This document shows, piece by piece, positions 13,667 to 16,186 of a DNA stretch of 16,186 nucleotides. The position numbers and the translations under genes were made by a program. Origin of the DNA: Caulobacter segnis (GTDB lineage: Bacteria; Pseudomonadota; Alphaproteobacteria; Caulobacterales; Caulobacteraceae). How positions within the stretch are numbered: position 1 is the first letter of the stretch; the number at the start of each line of letters is the position of its first letter. The notes beneath the pieces are model-generated. The model was not told the DNA's origin and made no database searches. It was given only the letters and a program-made list of their open reading frames with translations. The stretch covers positions 1 to 16,186 of the forward strand of contig NZ_QFQZ01000095.1 in the NCBI RefSeq assembly GCF_003243465.1, read 5' to 3'.

Positions 13667-15448
13667 GTGCTTGGGCGAACTTCCCTGGCTTTCACGGCGA
13701 TAGCTTGGCTAGCCGCCTCCTCGGCCTGGGCTGACGAACCGATGGCCCAGATCCAGGGCGTGGAGGATAAGGCCCTTCGGGAAGCCATCCAGCGCGCCTT
13801 GACGCAATCCAAGCATCCCGCGCAGAGCCGGGCCGAAGCGCGTCGGCGCGCGAGGCAAGCGGGCGAGGACGTGATCGCCGTCCTGCGGGCCGAGGGCTAC
13901 TACGCCTACACCGTCGAGCCGGACGTTCTTGAAGGCGAGCCGCCGCGGGCCGTGGTCAAGGTGACGCCGGGACCGGTCTTCGTAATCGCCGATCCGAAAA
14001 TCGACTGGGCGGGCGATCCTCCCGATGAAGGAACGCGCCAGCGCGCCGCCTCCTCCATGCGCCTGACCTTGGGCGAGCCCGGCCGGTCCGCCGACGTGGT
14101 CGGCGCCGAAGGGCGCGTCGTGGCCCAGGTGGCCAAGCTGGGTTACGCCGACGCCGAAGCCCAGCCGCGAGAGGTGATCGTCGACCACGCGGACCACACC
14201 GTTCGCCCATCCTTCAGGATCTCGGCGGGCGAGCTCGTCCACCTCGATGGCGTCGAACTGGTCACCAAGGGGCGCACCAATCCTGTTTGGGTCGGGCGGC
14301 TCGCGCCCTGGGTCGCGGGGGATGTCTACGATCCGGAGGATGTCGCCGAGCTCGAGCGGCGCCTGCGCGACACCAGCGTCTACGATTCGATCTCCGTGGC
14401 CTTGGCGGGGCCGGACAAGGCGACCGCCGATGGGTTCAGACCCGTGGTCGTCACGCTGGCGGACCGGCGCGCGCGGACGATCGAACTGGGCGCTGGATAC
14501 TCGACCAGCGAGGGCGCCGGTGTCGACGCCAAGTGGATCCGCTACAATCGATTGAAGCGGGCCGACACGACGACCTATTCGCTCCGTTTCGCCAAGCTGG
14601 AGCAGAGCGTCGGCGCCGAAATTTCGCTGCCGCATTGGCGGCGCCCGCAGCAGACCCTGAAGCTGAGCAGCGCGCTGTTCCGCAACGACACCGACGCCTA
14701 CAACGAAACCGGCGGCCGCGTGGGGGTCGATGTCACGCGTCGTCGGCAGACGACGGCCTATCGCACCTTGGGCGTCACCTTGGATCTGTCGCAGACCAAG
14801 GAGCAGCTGAACCGCAACGGCTCCGTGGCGGGGCGCAAGCTCAACCTCGCGACCCTGGCGGGCCTGGCGGCCTACGCCTGGGACTTTTCGGACAACATCC
14901 TGGACCCGAAGCGCGGGTGGCGGCTCGAGGCGCGGGGGGAGCCGACCTATGTGATCGGCGACACCACCTTGCCCTATCTCAAGCTGACGACGCAGGGCTC
15001 GGCCTATCTTCCGTTCGGCAAGACCTACAGCACCGTGCTGGCCGGCCGGGTGAAGCTCGGGGCCATTGTCGGCGGCGGCATTCCGCAGGTGCCCGCCGCG
15101 AGGCGGTTCTACGCGGGCGGCGGCGGATCGGTGCGCGGCTATGCCTACCAGGCCATCGGCCCGCGACTATCGGACAACACCCCGCAGGGCGGCGTGTCGC
15201 TGGTCGAGACCTCGCTTGAGCTTCGCCAGAAGGTCACGGGGCGCTGGAGCGGCGTCGCCTTCATCGACGCCGGCGCGATCGGCACCCATGAGACGCCCCA
15301 GCGCGAAGACTTCCGGGCCGGCGCTGGCCTCGGCGTCCGCTATGATCTCGGCTTTGGCCCGATCCGCGCCGACGTCGCGGTGCCGCTGGGCCGACGCACG
15401 GGCGACCCCGCGTTCCAGATCTATCTCAGCATCGGGCAAAGCTTTTGA
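13667..15448 (+). CDS. tamA: TamA, outer-membrane Omp85-family assembly protein
   Basis: 593 residues. TamA is an outer-membrane Omp85-family barrel that with TamB connects the two membranes and supports insertion of some outer-membrane proteins and lipid transport. The signal peptide is residues 1-22 (cleavage after SSAWA, before DEPM). Residues about 23-265 form POTRA-type repeats, with the last pattern GDVYDPEDVAELERRLRDTSVYDSI. The C-terminal barrel spans about 270-593 and contains the Omp85 patterns DNILDPKRGWRLE (409-421) and FYAGGGGSVRGY (481-492, with the conserved VRGY). The protein ends in a C-terminal Phe (LSIGQSF), as outer-membrane barrels do. The start is GTG, supported by GGGGAAAGAG just upstream (13652-13661) and by the correct signal peptide. 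The stop overlaps the start of tamB. BamA is a less likely identity because POTRA content is low and tamB follows. Confidence 0.93.
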   Translation: MLGRTSLAFTAIAWLAASSAWADEPMAQIQGVEDKALREAIQRALTQSKHPAQSRAEARRRARQAGEDVIAVLRAEGYYAYTVEPDVLEGEPPRAVVKVTPGPVFVIADPKIDWAGDPPDEGTRQRAASSMRLTLGEPGRSADVVGAEGRVVAQVAKLGYADAEAQPREVIVDHADHTVRPSFRISAGELVHLDGVELVTKGRTNPVWVGRLAPWVAGDVYDPEDVAELERRLRDTSVYDSISVALAGPDKATADGFRPVVVTLADRRARTIELGAGYSTSEGAGVDAKWIRYNRLKRADTTTYSLRFAKLEQSVGAEISLPHWRRPQQTLKLSSALFRNDTDAYNETGGRVGVDVTRRRQTTAYRTLGVTLDLSQTKEQLNRNGSVAGRKLNLATLAGLAAYAWDFSDNILDPKRGWRLEARGEPTYVIGDTTLPYLKLTTQGSAYLPFGKTYSTVLAGRVKLGAIVGGGIPQVPAARRFYAGGGGSVRGYAYQAIGPRLSDNTPQGGVSLVETSLELRQKVTGRWSGVAFIDAGAIGTHETPQREDFRAGAGLGVRYDLGFGPIRADVAVPLGRRTGDPAFQIYLSIGQSF

Positions 15449-16186
15449 GCGGCGAGCAGGACAAGCCTGATCTGGCGGAAACGGTCGCTCAGGCCGCCGA
15501 CGCGGCGAGCGAGACGGCCGTCAAGGCCGCCAAGAAGATCGGCTGGGGCGGCGCGATCCTGATCGCCGCGGCGATCCTCGCCTCTATCCTCGTGGTCATG
15601 GCTGGCGGTCTGCGCCTGGCGCCGATCACGCCCCAGGGGCGCATGTTCCTGGAGGCGCGCGCCTCGGGCCTGAAGCTCGGGCGGATCGGCAAGCTGAGGA
15701 TCGAAGGCCTGTCGGGTGATATCTGGAAGGACTTCGGCGTCCGCCGCCTGACCATTTCCGACGAGCAGGGCGTGTGGCTGGAAGCGCACGATCTGCACGT
15801 GGCCTGGCGCGCCACCGAGCTCTTTGGCCGCCGCTTTCACGCCGAACGGATCGACGCCCGCGACGTGATCGTCCTGCGTCGCCCGACCTTGGCTCCCAAG
15901 GGCAAGTCGAGCGCGGCGCCGGTCTCGGTCGACCTCGACGCTTTCGCCTTTCGCCTGCTGATGCGGCCGGCGTTCAGCGGCCGCGACGGCGATTTCGACG
16001 TCGCCGGCGCCTACGAGATGGCTCGGCGCGGCGGTCAGAAGGGCAAGCTGGCGGTGGCCTCGCGGCTGCACCCCGGCGACCACTTGGCCCTCGATTTCGA
16101 CCTCGGCCGCTCCAAGAGCCTGCATCTGGCGGCGGACGCCATCGAGGCGAACGGCGGGGCGATCGCCGGCGCGCTGGGCCTGCCCG
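15445..16186 (+). CDS. tamB: TamB, translocation and assembly module inner-membrane protein (3' end cut by window)
   Basis: About 247 codons are visible; full-length TamB is over 1000 residues, so most lies to the right. A TTG start at 15445 overlaps the tamA TGA (TTGA), giving MSGEQDKPDLAETV. The first in-frame ATG (15598) falls inside the membrane segment and is too late. A signal anchor lies at about residues 34-57 (WGGAILIAAAILASILVVMA). It is followed by the typical TamB N-terminal region: TPQGRMFLEARASGLKLGRIG, EGLSGDIWKDFGVRRLTISD, then WLEAHDLHVAWRATELFGRR and VIVLRRP. TamB spans the periplasm as a beta-rich groove anchored in the inner membrane and partners TamA. The tamA-tamB overlap suggests translational coupling. 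The frame stays open to the right edge. Confidence 0.93.
   Translation, partial: MSGEQDKPDLAETVAQAADAASETAVKAAKKIGWGGAILIAAAILASILVVMAGGLRLAPITPQGRMFLEARASGLKLGRIGKLRIEGLSGDIWKDFGVRRLTISDEQGVWLEAHDLHVAWRATELFGRRFHAERIDARDVIVLRRPTLAPKGKSSAAPVSVDLDAFAFRLLMRPAFSGRDGDFDVAGAYEMARRGGQKGKLAVASRLHPGDHLALDFDLGRSKSLHLAADAIEANGGAIAGALGLP

Overview
The window looks like a chromosomal segment of a Caulobacter-type alphaproteobacterium, close to C. crescentus/C. segnis. Grounds: very GC-rich DNA with strong GC bias at third codon positions, several -10 elements of the Caulobacter GCTANAWC form, and gene families and order typical of the group. It is dense core-type sequence. No gene-free gap exceeds about 255 bp, and I see no insertion sequence, prophage, CRISPR array or origin.

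Layout. (1) 2-2199, + strand: three cyclophilin peptidyl-prolyl isomerases in a row. The first is cut by the left edge. The first two are exported paralogues with an extra ~46-residue insert and two shared cysteines; the third is a minimal cytoplasmic type followed by a strong terminator (2222-2253). (2) 2253-3224, - strand: a membrane-anchored endonuclease/exonuclease/phosphatase-fold protein, divergent from queA. (3) 3345-5566, + strand: queA and tgt, two queuosine tRNA-modification genes overlapping by one base. This Tgt lacks two of the three usual zinc cysteines. (4) 5570-6271, - strand: an unrecognised secreted protein with a proline-rich tail. (5) 6399-6473, + strand: tRNA-Lys(UUU). (6) 6702-9497, + strand: cysT-cysW-cysA, a sulfate/thiosulfate ABC importer without its binding-protein gene. 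(7) 9596-9934, + strand: a single PilZ-domain protein. (8) 13413-9947, - strand: a three-gene cassette of circularly permuted ATP-grasp ligase, alpha-E protein and transglutaminase-like protease, a conserved but functionally unsolved predicted peptide-ligation system. (9) 13667-16186, + strand: tamA and the first ~247 codons of tamB, the translocation and assembly module linking inner and outer membranes.

How the genes work together: QueA and Tgt act in one pathway (Tgt inserts preQ1 at the wobble position, QueA adds the cyclopentyl ring precursor). CysT/W/A form one transporter. TamA/TamB form one envelope complex. The two exported cyclophilins presumably serve periplasmic protein folding.

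The best candidates for new biology are the ATP-grasp/alpha-E/transglutaminase cassette, whose substrate is unknown, the zinc-site substitutions in Tgt, the two-cysteine insert cyclophilins, and a divergent promoter region that appears to yield leaderless mRNA for at least one gene.
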